A stretch of DNA of 64,000 nt from Nitrosomonas ureae (GCF_900108305.1 NZ_FNUX01000002.1:124001-188000), one strand, 5' to 3'; positions 50,811 to 61,506 are shown, numbered from the stretch's first letter. The notes: generated from the letters alone by a model not told the origin. Numbers and translations: made by a program.

Positions 50811-50898
50811 GTATCGAAGCGATTACGCCTGTTATCAAACAAAGCGATCCGCTCATTGCCGAATTTTCATCAACTCTGGATTTTTCTCGGAACAATTC

Positions 50899-52254
50899 AT
50901 GAAATTTCCGCAATTGGTTTTTGCTATCTTGATTGGCGCTTTGTCGCTTTCTATTTCCACGCTGCAGGCTGCCGATCTGATGAGTATTTATCAAGAAGCT
51001 TTGGCGCAAGATTCGCAATATCGCTCGGCCCGGGCTGCTTATCAGGCGACGCAGGAAAAATTGATACAAGGCAGAGCCGGATTTTTACCCACCATCACGC
51101 TAACAGGGTCACGCACCGTTCAAGAGGTGAACGCAGGCAGCTTAATCAGTTCCGCAACGAACAGCAACATCGATCCCGCGCCAGTCACGATTCAATCCCG
51201 TGGCGTAACGATAACCGCAACGCAGCCGCTGTTCCGGATGGAAAATATTGTGATCTATCAGCAGTCAAAAACCGAGGTCAGCAGAGCCGATGCGCAATTT
51301 ATCGTGGCCGGGCAAGATTTGATTTTGCGTGTCGCCCAAGCGTATTTTGACGTGCTGGATGCGCAAATCGATGTCGAGGTCGCCGAAGCGCAAAAAACAG
51401 CCATTCTGAAGCAACTCGAACAAGCCAAACGCAATTTTGAAGTGGGCGTATCCACTATTGTGGACACCAACGAGGCACAGGCACGGCATGATCTCACTGC
51501 ATCACAGGAAATTGCTGCGCGCAATGCACTGGAAATTCGCAAACGCACGTTACAAGGGATTATTGATCGCTTTCCTGAAAATCTGATGAACGCAAAGGAA
51601 ATTGCGTCAGACCTGAACAAATTAACTTACACCGGTATGGATGAATGGGTTCATGCCGCTGAAGAAAAAAACTTTGCATTAAAAATTCAACAGGCGGCAT
51701 ATGAAATCGCTACTCAGGAAGTAAAGAGAATCTGGTCACAACATTACCCGACCGTGGATCTCGTCGCGCAATACAGTGATCAGACGGGTGTCGGTGGCGC
51801 GATTACCGGCCGCGGCATCGATCTGATTTCCAAGTCCATCGGTGTCCAGCTTAATGTCCCTCTGTTTCAGGGATTTTCTGTACAATCCCGTGTCCGTGAA
51901 GCGCTGGCGAACCAAAATCGGGCATTACACGATCTGGAAACCATCCGGCGCAATATCACTTTACAAACCCGCCAGCAATTTTTAAATGTAACCAACGGCA
52001 TTGCACAGGTTAAAGCACTCAAGCAAGCGTTGATCTCCAGCCAAAGTCAATTGGATTCCACCATGCTTGGACAAGAAGTCGGCGTCAGAACCGAGGTCGA
52101 TGTGCTTAACGCACAACAACAACTCTATTCTGCCAAACGCGATCTTGCCAAGGCATATCACAGTTATATGATGTCCAGACTACGCTTGAGCGCAGAGGCC
52201 GGTGAACTGGATGAGGATACGCTAATACGAATTAACGCAATGCTCACCAAGTAA
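50899..52254 (+). CDS. tolC: TolC-family outer membrane channel
   Basis: Outer-membrane channel for type I secretion and efflux, 451 residues. A signal peptide ends near LQA-AD, then DLMSIYQEALAQDSQYRSARAAYQATQEK is the TolC family start. Two homologous halves of long helices follow, including IQSRGVTITATQPLF and SIGVQLNVPLFQGFSVQSRV. ATG 50899 gives the proper signal peptide; longer starts overlapping the PCMT gene are rejected. A second outer-membrane factor lies at 31712-33133. Confidence 0.95.
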   Translation: MKFPQLVFAILIGALSLSISTLQAADLMSIYQEALAQDSQYRSARAAYQATQEKLIQGRAGFLPTITLTGSRTVQEVNAGSLISSATNSNIDPAPVTIQSRGVTITATQPLFRMENIVIYQQSKTEVSRADAQFIVAGQDLILRVAQAYFDVLDAQIDVEVAEAQKTAILKQLEQAKRNFEVGVSTIVDTNEAQARHDLTASQEIAARNALEIRKRTLQGIIDRFPENLMNAKEIASDLNKLTYTGMDEWVHAAEEKNFALKIQQAAYEIATQEVKRIWSQHYPTVDLVAQYSDQTGVGGAITGRGIDLISKSIGVQLNVPLFQGFSVQSRVREALANQNRALHDLETIRRNITLQTRQQFLNVTNGIAQVKALKQALISSQSQLDSTMLGQEVGVRTEVDVLNAQQQLYSAKRDLAKAYHSYMMSRLRLSAEAGELDEDTLIRINAMLTK

Positions 52255-52415
52255 TTATAGCCACCATTCAGAATAATTCGGCGAACGAGATGAAGCACGA
52301 GGCGCCCGGAACGCAGCAACTGAGACCTATCAACAAGATAGGCGAAGGCGCGAGTACCGCGCAACGAAGTGATTCGCTCGTGCAGCCAATTAATCAACGC
52401 TTCCCTGGCAAATCT

Positions 52416-55400
52416 TCACAAAGATTGATTTGTTTTCGCTTCTTCATTCCTAGTAGCAGGAGCTGGGCTCCGGATCAATTCAGGGGGCAGATCCCGCACA
52501 TGCAGATCGAGTTGAGGAAAGGCAATATTAATATTGTTTTCAGCAAATAATGTAATAATTCGCGTGCTGAGTGTATCCTGAACTTCCTGCCTGTGGCCTA
52601 AAAGATTTACGAATATACGCAGCTCAAAATCAAGAGAATTTGTGCCAAAAGCAAGAAAATTAGAGGTTGGCTCCGGCTCGGTCAGCACCCGTTCATCTTC
52701 TCTGGCAGCTTGCAATAGCAATTCACGAACTTTATTGGTATCAGTCCCGTAAGCAACGCCTACCTTAATGACCACACGCGTGATCGAATCGGTCAATGTC
52801 CAGTTGATCAGTTGGCCGGTGATAAAAGTCTTGTTGGGAATTACGATTTCCCTATTATCCCCATCAAGCACTGTCGTTGCCCGAGTGCGAATACGGGTAA
52901 CTCTGCCGGTAAAGCCATCGACCGTAATCACATCGCCAACCCGAAAAGGTCTCTCGAACAACAAAATGATACCGGATACAAAATTGGCAAAAATTTCCTG
53001 CAAGCCAAAACCGAGTCCAACCGTCAAGGCCGCAGCCATCCACTGCAATTGCGACCAGCGCATCCCCAGGAAACCTAATCCTATTATGGTGCCGCCTATC
53101 ACAATGGTATAACGCAACACGCTGGTAATGGCATAACGTGAAGCAGCATCGATGCGGATATGCGACAACAGGCTAATTTCGATCAACCCGGGCAGATTTC
53201 TGGCTCCAATAATCGTCATAACCAGAACAAAGATACCCAGCAATACCGCAATCAAGGTGATGGATTGCTGGATCGTAGCACCGTCAGCGCCCACCTCACT
53301 GACATGCCAAAGCGCAATCTCGTCCAGACGGGTAATCGCTGGCAGTATGCCAGCCCATACCCAGGTCAGGCCCAGTATGAGCAGCGTTAAGCGAATGGCC
53401 CGCAACAAACGGCGCGTCTGGGTATTGACCTGTTCCAGAGTAATATTTTCTTCCGGTTCCGGTATGGCCTCTCCAGACTCTTCGGCAGCTTGGGCGGCTG
53501 CCAAGCGGCGCTCATCAAATCGATGCAGAGCCAGACGCCGCTCCCCCAGCAAAAACCAGCGCGCCAGAAGCCCCACTCCAATGGCAACCATCACAATCAC
53601 ACTAAAGCTCGCCATCAGTGACTGCAATATCATACCCGCAGTGTAGATATAACCCGTCAACGCTAAAATTGCAACCGTCAGCAATGATATAGGAAGCAGC
53701 ACTCGCAGCAGCTTGCGTAAAGTTGATGGTTCGCTGGTCACTCCGCGGATAACCCAAAGTCGTCCAATATCCAACAGGCGCCAAAGCACCCAAGCAAGCA
53801 CCACGCAGCTCAGCAAAATAGCCAGGCGCGCTTGCACATCGATCGCTAGATCAAGCTGACGAATAAATGCCAACGAACTGATGAAGTATAACGGTAACAC
53901 CATCATAGCCATTCCCGGAAGCAACTGACGCAATGCCTCGCGGCGTTGCTTGGTCCAGCGGAAATGCGCATGACCGAGACCTTGTTCCCTGCTGATCCAA
54001 TAAAGTAATTGCACAAACAGCAACGGCAGCGCCATCAACGTGCAAGCCTGACCTATGGAATGGCTAAAACGCCCCGGATTACCAATGCCTTGTAGCAATT
54101 GTCCTAACAGAATCAACATCACCGGCCCGGGCAACACGGCCAGCAAGGTCCACCCCAGCGTTTTGAGCGTAGCGGAATAGCTGTCCTGGCGAATCCGGCT
54201 GGTATCTGCTGCCAGCGCTTCGATACGCCTTGGGGCGCGGTACCGCAGCAGCAGCAAGATCAATACCAGCAGTAAGCTACCGATCCACGGAAGCGGCTGT
54301 TGATGAAAGCTACGCAAGCTTAGTTCCATCGTGGTGATGAAACGCGATGGTTTAACCAGATCATACAATCCTTCGGGTAAGCGTTGCAGCCAATCGCCAT
54401 TGATAACGCCATGGCTGGGAATCCACAACAAATAGCGCTCCAGCATTTGCTGCAATTCCTGAACATTGTGAATTTGCTCCTGCAGCGTTTGCTCGCTTTT
54501 TTCCAGGGCGGAAATACGACGCTGCAGCAAAGGTTCCAACAATGCCAGCAGTTCGGTACGTTTACGCAACAAAGGAAACAATAAATTCTGTGCGACTACA
54601 TCAACACGCGCATCATCATCCGCTCCCGAGGGCGTCTCTACCAACGCGCTTGCAGCATTGTCGATATCCAGCAGGCTACGTTGCTGTTCACTTAACATCA
54701 CCCGCTCTAACCGCGAATCGGCCAGATCATTACGGATCGTTTCCAGGTGCATTTTAAGGCGCGCCAAAGATTCCAGCTGCCGCCGTTCACTCCATAACCA
54801 GCGGCCAACACGTTCACTGGTGCCACCGACATCAAGCCGGATTCGCGTATCGCTTAAAGTTACTGCAATGCGCTCTCGCGCTTGCTCGATCCGGGCCAAA
54901 ACAGCGCGATCACGAGCCAATTGTTCGTTTTGCCGGAGAAGCTCTTCACCCATTTTACGATTCACTGTAGCCGCTTCTGCCGCTACAGTGTTGCCACCTG
55001 CCAGCTCTTCTTCACGTTTGATCAATTGCCCAATCAGTGACTCCAACTCATATCGGCCACGACTGGTAATACGTTGTTGCAAATGCTTTATCCGTTCTTC
55101 ATGCAAACCCAGCCGATAACGCAGTTCGCGTAGTGACAGCTCATGCAAGCGCTGACGCTGCGTAGCAGTATCCTGCTCGGCAAGGCGCAATTCCAGCGCG
55201 ACTTGCGACCGGCGCTGCTCACTAAGGCGATGCAGGCGCCTTGCTTCAAACAATGCTGCGGGCTCATCTTTTTGAGCAACGATCGAAACGGATAACTCTT
55301 CGATGCGACGGCGCAATGCGGCGATTTCATCGGCCGCTTGAGCCGGGCGCGATAATATCAAGGCCAGATCAGTGCCCGCTGCATTGATTTGCGCATGCAA

Positions 55401-55826
55401 ATCGGTGATGATAGTGCGCTCCTGTTCCAGAATCTGTTCCAGCGTTTCCCCATCAGCGTCAGCCGGAATGCGTTTGGACCATTCGAGCAATTCCCGCTCA
55501 TGATTTGTTGCCAACGCTTTATTCAGGCGCTCCATACGGGCCGGCTGATCTACCGTCTCAGCCTGTAATGTAACCAGGCGTTCCTTCAATACCTCAGCTT
55601 CCTGCTCGTCCGCCTTGGCTGTATCAAGATGATTAATGGCGGCTTGCCGTTGTGTTTCTTCCATCTTGCTGCGCTCGACCGCTACGCGCGCAGTATCGAT
55701 GGCTTTAATAGTCGATGACTGTGTTTTTGCGGCAGCGCTGCCAGAAAACAAAAACAGCAATATCAGCGTGCAACTCAGGGGAAGAAAAAAAATCCGTGTT
55801 AAACGAGGCAGGAATTTCAATAGCAT
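52416..55826 (-). CDS. Large mechanosensitive channel, MscK/KefA-type MscS family
   Basis: A 1136-residue channel that opens on hypo-osmotic membrane tension. Signal peptide (ending SAAAK), a periplasmic coiled-coil domain of about 480 residues rich in Glu, Arg and Gln, about eleven predicted membrane helices, then the MscS core: LQWMAAALTVGLGFGLQEIF, FVSGIILLFERPFRVGDVI, TRATTVLDGDNREIVIPNK and a C-terminal alpha/beta domain. This is the MscK/MscM architecture. Whether it depends on K+ like MscK cannot be read here. Confidence 0.93.
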   Translation of the reverse strand: MLLKFLPRLTRIFFLPLSCTLILLFLFSGSAAAKTQSSTIKAIDTARVAVERSKMEETQRQAAINHLDTAKADEQEAEVLKERLVTLQAETVDQPARMERLNKALATNHERELLEWSKRIPADADGETLEQILEQERTIITDLHAQINAAGTDLALILSRPAQAADEIAALRRRIEELSVSIVAQKDEPAALFEARRLHRLSEQRRSQVALELRLAEQDTATQRQRLHELSLRELRYRLGLHEERIKHLQQRITSRGRYELESLIGQLIKREEELAGGNTVAAEAATVNRKMGEELLRQNEQLARDRAVLARIEQARERIAVTLSDTRIRLDVGGTSERVGRWLWSERRQLESLARLKMHLETIRNDLADSRLERVMLSEQQRSLLDIDNAASALVETPSGADDDARVDVVAQNLLFPLLRKRTELLALLEPLLQRRISALEKSEQTLQEQIHNVQELQQMLERYLLWIPSHGVINGDWLQRLPEGLYDLVKPSRFITTMELSLRSFHQQPLPWIGSLLLVLILLLLRYRAPRRIEALAADTSRIRQDSYSATLKTLGWTLLAVLPGPVMLILLGQLLQGIGNPGRFSHSIGQACTLMALPLLFVQLLYWISREQGLGHAHFRWTKQRREALRQLLPGMAMMVLPLYFISSLAFIRQLDLAIDVQARLAILLSCVVLAWVLWRLLDIGRLWVIRGVTSEPSTLRKLLRVLLPISLLTVAILALTGYIYTAGMILQSLMASFSVIVMVAIGVGLLARWFLLGERRLALHRFDERRLAAAQAAEESGEAIPEPEENITLEQVNTQTRRLLRAIRLTLLILGLTWVWAGILPAITRLDEIALWHVSEVGADGATIQQSITLIAVLLGIFVLVMTIIGARNLPGLIEISLLSHIRIDAASRYAITSVLRYTIVIGGTIIGLGFLGMRWSQLQWMAAALTVGLGFGLQEIFANFVSGIILLFERPFRVGDVITVDGFTGRVTRIRTRATTVLDGDNREIVIPNKTFITGQLINWTLTDSITRVVIKVGVAYGTDTNKVRELLLQAAREDERVLTEPEPTSNFLAFGTNSLDFELRIFVNLLGHRQEVQDTLSTRIITLFAENNINIAFPQLDLHVRDLPPELIRSPAPATRNEEAKTNQSL

Positions 55827-56062
55827 AAATATAATCAGTAATGATAAAAGGTGTGTAATCTTCGGGAAAAGGGACTAATCCGACTGAACATGGAAACATG
55901 CTTTACCGTAAATATCAAATCAACCAAAAACGATTGCCACAGGCTTATTTTTAAAATACCTCATTCTTAATTCGAATGAAAATTTATAATTCAGTCATTT
56001 CAAAGACAAGCATAAAAGTCTCGAAACAAATTATTTCCCCAACCGATCATTTTTGCAAATGA

Positions 56063-56068
56063 TAGAAT
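56063..56068 (+). promoter_or_regulatory. Candidate -10 element of rnpB
   Basis: TAGAAT lies 7 bases before the predicted 5' end of the RNase P RNA. No convincing -35 hexamer was found at the normal spacing. Confidence 0.45.
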
Positions 56069-56075
56069 AGTCGGC

Positions 56076-56374
56076 GAAGCTGGTCAGACAGTCGCCGCTT
56101 GGCATTCTTGTTGAATCCAAGGGGAGGAAAGTCCGGGCTCCACAGAGCAGGATGGCGGCTAACAGCCGCCCACCGTGAGGTGAGGAACAGGGCCACAGAG
56201 ACGAGCGTATTCAGTTACGGTGAAACGCGGTAACCTCCATCCGGAGCAAGACCAAATAGGCAGGCAATGATGCGGCTCGCGGAGCCTGCGGGTAGGTTGC
56301 TTGAGTGCGCGGGTAACTGTGCAACTAGAGGAATGACTGTCCACGACAGAACCCGGCTTATCGGCCAGCTTCAT
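56076..56374 (+). ncRNA. rnpB: RNase P RNA component, bacterial class A
   Basis: Catalytic RNA that matures the 5' ends of tRNAs. The 5' end GAAGCTGGTCAGACAGTCGC pairs with the 3' GCGGCCAGCTTC-type end (CGGCCAGCTTC near 56363-56372) as helix P1. The universally conserved GAGGAAAGTCCGGGCTCC, CACAGAGCAGG, AGGTGAGGAACAGGGCCACAGA and ACAGAACCCGGCTTA blocks are present in order. The length, about 299 bases, is somewhat below E. coli's. pcnB lies 94 bases downstream; AATTTTT follows the 3' end. Confidence 0.96.
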
Positions 56375-56467
56375 CAATTTTTACAAGTTCGTTATGATCA
56401 CACATATCATGCAAAGCGATTGTTCGTTAATTCAACAAATAAGCATCGAATACTTTCAAATATCGCA

Positions 56468-57856
56468 ATGATCCGTAAACTTCTCCGCAAGGTATTCAGC
56501 CGCAAAGCATCTACTCCCGAATCGCTGACAAAACTGAACATTATTGCCAGCAAACACCATGGAATCCGGTGTAATCAAATTACCCCCTGTGCATTAAAAG
56601 TTGCCCTCAATTTACAGCAAGCCGGATTTTCCGCTTATCTGGTCGGGGGCGCAGTGCGCGATTTGTTATTGGGATTGGTGCCGAAAGACTTCGATGTTGC
56701 GACCAATGCAACGCCTGAAGAAGTTCACAAAATTTTTCGCCGCTCGCGCATTATCGGGCGACGCTTTCGCTTGGTGCATGTAATGTGCGGCGCGGAAACC
56801 GTGGAGGTATCGACTTTTCGAGGACCTTCACCGGACGAGAATGAAAATTCTGCGTCGAAACAGTCGATCGACCAGCATGGCCGCTTGTTACATGACAATG
56901 TTTTTGGTAGCCAGGAAGAAGACGCAAAGCGCCGTGATTTTACGGTCAACGCGTTGTTTTATGATCCCGTCAAAGAAGAAATTCTAGATTACCTGAACGG
57001 CTACGAAGATATCAAAGCCAAAAGAATGCGCATTATCGGGGATCCGGTACAACGCTTCCGCGAGGATCCGATACGCCTGTTACGGGCGGTGCGCCTGGCT
57101 ACAAAGCTGGATATGCAAATGGACGCGGAAACCGCCCAACCGATCGGCGATCTGGCGCCTTTATTGCAAAATGTCCCGCCGTCCCGCCTGTTTGATGAAA
57201 TGCTGAAATTGCTATTGTCCGGACACGCTTTAGCTTGTGTCGTTGAATTGCGCGCGCGCGGCTTACATCACGGTCTCTTACCCATGCTTGATGTAATCCT
57301 GGAACAACCCCTGGGCGAGCGTTTTATCACTATCGCACTGAAAAATACTGATGAACGGATCAGGCAAAATAAGCCGGTCTCGCCCGGATTCCTTTTCGCC
57401 ATATTGTTATGGCATGAAGTACTGTCATACTGGAATTCACTTCAAGCATCTGGAGCAAAACCATTGCCTGCTTTATTTGAAGCAATGGATCACATTCTTT
57501 CGCTGCAACATAAAAAATTAGCGATTCCACGCCGCTTTGATGCAATCATACAGGAAATATGGGCAATGCAACCTCGATTCGAAGCCCTTGTTGGGCGTAA
57601 GCCTTTCCGTTTACTTGCTCATCCACGTTTCCGCGCCGCCTATGATTTTATGCTGCTACGTTGCGAAAGCGGCGAACTCGGTACTGAATTCGGAGAGTGG
57701 TGGAAAGCATTTCTATCCGCAGACAATGCCGAACGTGAGAAAATGCTGCCGAGGCAAACAGCCCTCAAAACGGGGAGAAGAAAACGCAGTCGCAAAAAAT
57801 CACCTTCCAATTCTGTTGATACCCTCGAAAACACCATCGACAACTCAGACACTTAA
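56468..57856 (+). CDS. pcnB: Poly(A) polymerase PcnB
   Basis: Adds 3' poly(A) tails that promote RNA decay. The 462 residues carry the class II nucleotidyltransferase motifs YLVGGAVRDLLLG (about 59-71) and PKDFDVATNATPEEV (about 74-88), the RRDFTVNALFY motif and the FREDPIRLLRAVRLATKL block that separates PcnB from CCA-adding enzymes only by context. The C-terminus is basic (TGRRKRSRKKS), typical of PcnB. ATG 56468 is preferred because earlier in-frame starts fall inside rnpB. folK follows 17 bases after it, the usual pcnB-folK pair, which supports PcnB over a CCA enzyme. Confidence 0.94.
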   Translation: MIRKLLRKVFSRKASTPESLTKLNIIASKHHGIRCNQITPCALKVALNLQQAGFSAYLVGGAVRDLLLGLVPKDFDVATNATPEEVHKIFRRSRIIGRRFRLVHVMCGAETVEVSTFRGPSPDENENSASKQSIDQHGRLLHDNVFGSQEEDAKRRDFTVNALFYDPVKEEILDYLNGYEDIKAKRMRIIGDPVQRFREDPIRLLRAVRLATKLDMQMDAETAQPIGDLAPLLQNVPPSRLFDEMLKLLLSGHALACVVELRARGLHHGLLPMLDVILEQPLGERFITIALKNTDERIRQNKPVSPGFLFAILLWHEVLSYWNSLQASGAKPLPALFEAMDHILSLQHKKLAIPRRFDAIIQEIWAMQPRFEALVGRKPFRLLAHPRFRAAYDFMLLRCESGELGTEFGEWWKAFLSADNAEREKMLPRQTALKTGRRKRSRKKSPSNSVDTLENTIDNSDT

Positions 57857-57873
57857 ATTATAATCGCATATCA

Positions 57874-58362
57874 ATGAAAAAGGGACTGGCTTTTATCGCT
57901 CTGGGAAGTAATCTGGAAACTCCGGTTTTTCAAATACAACGTGCTTTTAATGAATTGAAGCAGCTTCCCGGTACACAACTCATCAAACATTCGTCGTTGT
58001 ATCAAAGCGCTCCGGTCGGTCGGTTGGACCAACCGGATTTCATCAACGCCGTAGCGCAGATCCAGACCGAGCTTGCACCGTTGGATTTACTGTCTGCATT
58101 GCTCGCTATCGAATACAAACAAGGGCGCGTGCGTGAATCGTTGAATGCGCCACGCACCCTGGATCTCGATATATTGCTGTATGATACACTGCAATGCAAT
58201 GATGCCGGATTGATCATACCGCATCCACGGATGATGCACCGCGCATTCGTGCTGCAGCCCCTGATGGAAATCGCCCCGGATTGCCAGATCCCGGGATATG
58301 GTTCCATTGCACCCTTACTCACCGCATGTAAGGATCAAAAACTATTAAAAATCAATCCATAA
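57874..58362 (+). CDS. folK: 2-amino-4-hydroxy-6-hydroxymethyldihydropteridine pyrophosphokinase FolK
   Basis: Transfers pyrophosphate from ATP to the pterin in folate synthesis. The 162 residues include IALGSNLETP at the N-terminus, the PVGRLDQPDFINAVAQIQT loop, RTLDLDILLYD (metal-binding Asp pair, about 88-98) and IIPHPRMMHRAFVLQPL, the HPPK signature. It stands between pcnB and panB. Confidence 0.96.
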   Translation: MKKGLAFIALGSNLETPVFQIQRAFNELKQLPGTQLIKHSSLYQSAPVGRLDQPDFINAVAQIQTELAPLDLLSALLAIEYKQGRVRESLNAPRTLDLDILLYDTLQCNDAGLIIPHPRMMHRAFVLQPLMEIAPDCQIPGYGSIAPLLTACKDQKLLKINP

Positions 58363-58411
58363 AACATCATGATCTGATTTTTCCCAAAACTATTTACACT
58401 ACCGCAAAAGC

Positions 58412-59203
58412 ATGAGAACTTCACTCAGTACACTGCAAAAAATGCTTGATAACAATGAGAAGATCGCCGTTCTGACTTGCTACGATGCAACTTTCGCGCG
58501 CATTCTGGAAAACTCAGGCATAGATGCATTGCTGGTCGGCGATTCATTGGGAAATGTGTTGCAAGGTGAAAGCACGACGTTATCAGTCACGCTTGATGAC
58601 ATGATTTATCACACACGTTGCGTCGCGCGAGGCACCGACAAAGTGTTCATCATCACCGACATGCCTTTCGGCAGTTATCAGGCTTCACCAGAGCTTGCTT
58701 TTAAGAATGCCTGCAAAATTATCGCTGCGGGGGCACACATGGTAAAAATTGAAGGCGGTCACATCATGGCTGATACCGTTCAGTTCTTAACCCGGCGCGG
58801 TATCCCCGTCTGCGCGCATATCGGCTTAACCCCGCAATCCATCCATCAATTAGGCGGGTATAGATTACAGGGCCATTCGGAGAAATCCGCCAGGTTATTG
58901 GAAGATGAGGCAAAAATCCTCGAAAAATCGGGTGCAGGCATGCTGGTCATAGAGCTTATACCAGCCAAACTGGCTGAAAAAATCACGCAGACACTTTCCA
59001 TTCCAACCATCGGTATTGGCGCCGGCAACAACTGCTCCGGACAGGTTCTGGTATTGCACGATATGCTAGGACTATCTCAAGGAAAAAAACCACGTTTCAT
59101 CAAAGATTTTATGCTGGAAGCGAAAACTATCCAGGCAGCGGTGGAGAATTATGTCATTGCTGTCAAGACTGGACAATTTCCCAATATCGAGCATCAATTT
59201 TAA
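58412..59203 (+). CDS. panB: 3-methyl-2-oxobutanoate hydroxymethyltransferase PanB
   Basis: First step of pantothenate synthesis, using methylene-tetrahydrofolate to make ketopantoate. The 263 residues hold [31 protein letters not shown] (metal-binding Asp), [13 protein letters not shown] [34 protein letters not shown] and [21 protein letters not shown] motifs. panC follows 14 bases later. Confidence 0.97.
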   Translation: MRTSLSTLQKMLDNNEKIAVLTCYDATFARILENSGIDALLVGDSLGNVLQGESTTLSVTLDDMIYHTRCVARGTDKVFIITDMPFGSYQASPELAFKNACKIIAAGAHMVKIEGGHIMADTVQFLTRRGIPVCAHIGLTPQSIHQLGGYRLQGHSEKSARLLEDEAKILEKSGAGMLVIELIPAKLAEKITQTLSIPTIGIGAGNNCSGQVLVLHDMLGLSQGKKPRFIKDFMLEAKTIQAAVENYVIAVKTGQFPNIEHQF

Positions 59204-59217
59204 CTAATAAGTACTGC

Positions 59218-60042
59218 GTGAAAATAATTACCGACATCTCCGAGTTGCATAAAAACCTTTGTCGAAAGCAGCGTATTGCTTTTGTTCCAACGATGGGAAA
59301 TTTGCATGCAGGACACCTTGCGCTGATCGATCAAGCTAGCCGATTGGCAGATTGCGTGGTTGTCAGTATCTTTGTCAATCGGTTGCAATTTCTTCCGCAT
59401 GAAGATTTCAACCGGTATCCCCGAGCATTCGAAGAAGATTGCAGGGCGCTGTCAGTACAAAATGTCAAGATAGTTTTTGCACCTGATGAAAAAATTCTTT
59501 TCCCTACTCCACAAGAATTCTTGTTAGCATTACCACCTGTAGCAGATATCCTGGAGGGAAAGTTTCGACCAGGATTTTTTCGTGGTGTTGCAACGATCAT
59601 ATTGAAATTATTCAATATTATTCAACCTGAATTCGCTGTATTCGGCAAAAAGGATTATCAGCAGTTGCATATAGTGCGTAAAATGGTACAACAATTAAAT
59701 TTACCCGTTGAAATTATTGCCAGTGAAACCGTTCGTGCGGCGGATGGCTTGGCACTGAGTTCGCGCAATCAGTATTTAAATGAAATGCAACGTGCTGAAG
59801 CTTGCAGGCTTTACCAAGCGCTTTTGCGAACCAAACGAGAAATTAGTTCCGGTAATAAAAATTTTCAGACATTACAGCAAGATGCTGTCGACAATCTGGA
59901 GCAACACGGCTGGAAGGTTGATTACATCAGCATCCACAATCGCAATACGCTTTCATTTGCGCAGGCTTCCGATCAGGATCTGGTCGTTTTAGGCGCAGCC
60001 TGGCTTGATAACACGCGATTGATCGATAACCTAGAAATATAA
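59218..60042 (+). CDS. panC: Pantothenate synthetase PanC
   Basis: Condenses pantoate and beta-alanine with ATP to form pantothenate. The 274 residues begin at a GTG and contain [12 protein letters not shown] with the HxGH ATP motif, [15 protein letters not shown] and [13 protein letters not shown]. Several otherwise conserved positions differ from relatives I know: FVNRLQF where FVNPMQF or FVNPxQF is usual, [10 protein letters not shown] instead of RPGHFRGV, and GKKDYQQL instead of GEKDYQQL. The protein is otherwise intact, so activity is probable but altered kinetics are possible. Confidence 0.94.
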   Translation: MKIITDISELHKNLCRKQRIAFVPTMGNLHAGHLALIDQASRLADCVVVSIFVNRLQFLPHEDFNRYPRAFEEDCRALSVQNVKIVFAPDEKILFPTPQEFLLALPPVADILEGKFRPGFFRGVATIILKLFNIIQPEFAVFGKKDYQQLHIVRKMVQQLNLPVEIIASETVRAADGLALSSRNQYLNEMQRAEACRLYQALLRTKREISSGNKNFQTLQQDAVDNLEQHGWKVDYISIHNRNTLSFAQASDQDLVVLGAAWLDNTRLIDNLEI

Positions 60043-60068
60043 CATCCTGTTTTTGTAACGGACATAGC

Positions 60069-61490
60069 ATGATGACTGCTTTTCCAAACCAGACAAACAA
60101 AGAACAAAAAATGATGCAATCATTGAATACTTTTTGGTTATCCTGCCTGGATCATTTTCAAAAAGAACTCAATGCACAACAATTTAACACCTGGATCAAG
60201 CCATTGGAGATTGATCTTGCGCTCAATGGCGATAACAAAGTTGTATTGATCGCACCGAATCGTTTTGTATCGCAGTGGGTTGCAGACAACTTCATTATGC
60301 ATATCGAAAGTATGGCAAAAACCTACTTTGACAAAAACATCCAATTTCATTTAAAGCTTGCTGAAACGGAAACCAAAAACAATGCATTGAATCAGGCGCC
60401 AGAATCTGCGCCTAGCTCCAGTGAGGCTAAACCGGAACCTAAAACTGTTTATCAGCCTGCCAAAAAGAATCTCAATGGATTAAATCCTAACTTCACTTTT
60501 GATAACTTTATCACCGGAAAAGCCAATCAATTAGCGCGAGCTGGTGCCATTCAAGTGGCTGAATCACCGGGGGTTGCCTATAACCCGCTGTTTATCTATG
60601 GTGGTGTTGGTCTTGGAAAAACGCATCTGATTCAAGCAATTGGAAATTACGTGCACAAAAACAACAAAGGTGCAAAGATTCGTTATGTTCATGCGGAAAA
60701 ATATGTTTCCGATGTTGTTAGCGCTTATCAACATAAAGCATTTGACAAGTTCAAGCTCTACTATCACTCATTAGATCTGCTACTGGTGGACGATGTGCAA
60801 TTTTTTGGCGGAAAAAACCGTACGCAGGAAGAGTTTTTTTACGCATTTAATGCGCTTATTGAAACGCACAAACAAGTCATCATTACCTGCGACACCTATC
60901 CCAAAGAAATTACCGGGCTGGAAGAGCGTTTGGTTTCACGCTTTGGCTGGGGATTAACCGTAGCGGTAGAACCCCCCGAACTGGAGATGCGCGTCGCGAT
61001 TCTTTTGAAAAAAGCTGAAATGGAAAAAATCCGACTGGATGAAAATGTCGCTTTTTTTATTGCCAAACATATCCGTTCGAATGTACGCGAGCTGGAAGGT
61101 GCATTAAAACGCGTGCTGGCTTTCTCACGTTTTGTCAACCAGGACATAACGCTTGACTTGGCTAAAGAGGCATTAAAAGATTTGCTTGCGGTACAAAGCC
61201 GTCAAATTTCAATTGAAAACATTCAAAAAACCGTCGCGGACTACTATAAAATCAAAGTTTCTGAAATGTATTCAAAAAAACGCTCACGGATAGTTGCAAG
61301 GCCCAGGCAAATGGCAATGGCCATTGCCAAAGAACTGACTTCACTCAGCCTGCCGGATATTGGTGAAGCTTTTGGCGGAAGAGATCATACTACCGTATTG
61401 CATGGCTACAGAAAGATTAACGAATTGCGTGTTTCCGACCCCCTGATAAGCCGGGATTTTAACGCTTTGATACTCATTTTAAGAGGTTGA
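60069..61490 (+). CDS. dnaA: Chromosomal replication initiator DnaA
   Basis: Binds DnaA boxes and opens oriC. The 473 residues show the N-terminal DnaB-contact domain (FWLSCLDHFQKELNAQQFNTWIKPL), a variable Pro/Glu-rich linker, the AAA+ core with Walker A GGVGLGKTHLIQAI (about 177-190), Walker B LLLVDDVQFFGG and the C-terminal domain with the signature GGRDHTTVLHGYRKI. An alternative start at 60111 gives MMQSLNTFW; neither start has a strong ribosome-binding site. dnaN and gyrB follow, the standard origin cluster. Confidence 0.98.
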   Translation: MMTAFPNQTNKEQKMMQSLNTFWLSCLDHFQKELNAQQFNTWIKPLEIDLALNGDNKVVLIAPNRFVSQWVADNFIMHIESMAKTYFDKNIQFHLKLAETETKNNALNQAPESAPSSSEAKPEPKTVYQPAKKNLNGLNPNFTFDNFITGKANQLARAGAIQVAESPGVAYNPLFIYGGVGLGKTHLIQAIGNYVHKNNKGAKIRYVHAEKYVSDVVSAYQHKAFDKFKLYYHSLDLLLVDDVQFFGGKNRTQEEFFYAFNALIETHKQVIITCDTYPKEITGLEERLVSRFGWGLTVAVEPPELEMRVAILLKKAEMEKIRLDENVAFFIAKHIRSNVRELEGALKRVLAFSRFVNQDITLDLAKEALKDLLAVQSRQISIENIQKTVADYYKIKVSEMYSKKRSRIVARPRQMAMAIAKELTSLSLPDIGEAFGGRDHTTVLHGYRKINELRVSDPLISRDFNALILILRG

Positions 61491-61506
61491 TAACTGTTTA
61501 GCACAT

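Noticed and set aside
50752..50898. Longer TolC start overlapping the PCMT-like gene
   Set aside because: It would bury the signal peptide; ATG 50899 gives a normal secretory start.
56159..56377. Minus-strand frame inside the RNase P RNA gene
   Set aside because: It is antisense to rnpB; conserved RNA blocks explain the sequence, and such frames are often mis-annotated.
56267..56467. Longer N-terminus for PcnB
   Set aside because: It would start within rnpB; the ATG at 56468 gives a normal PcnB.
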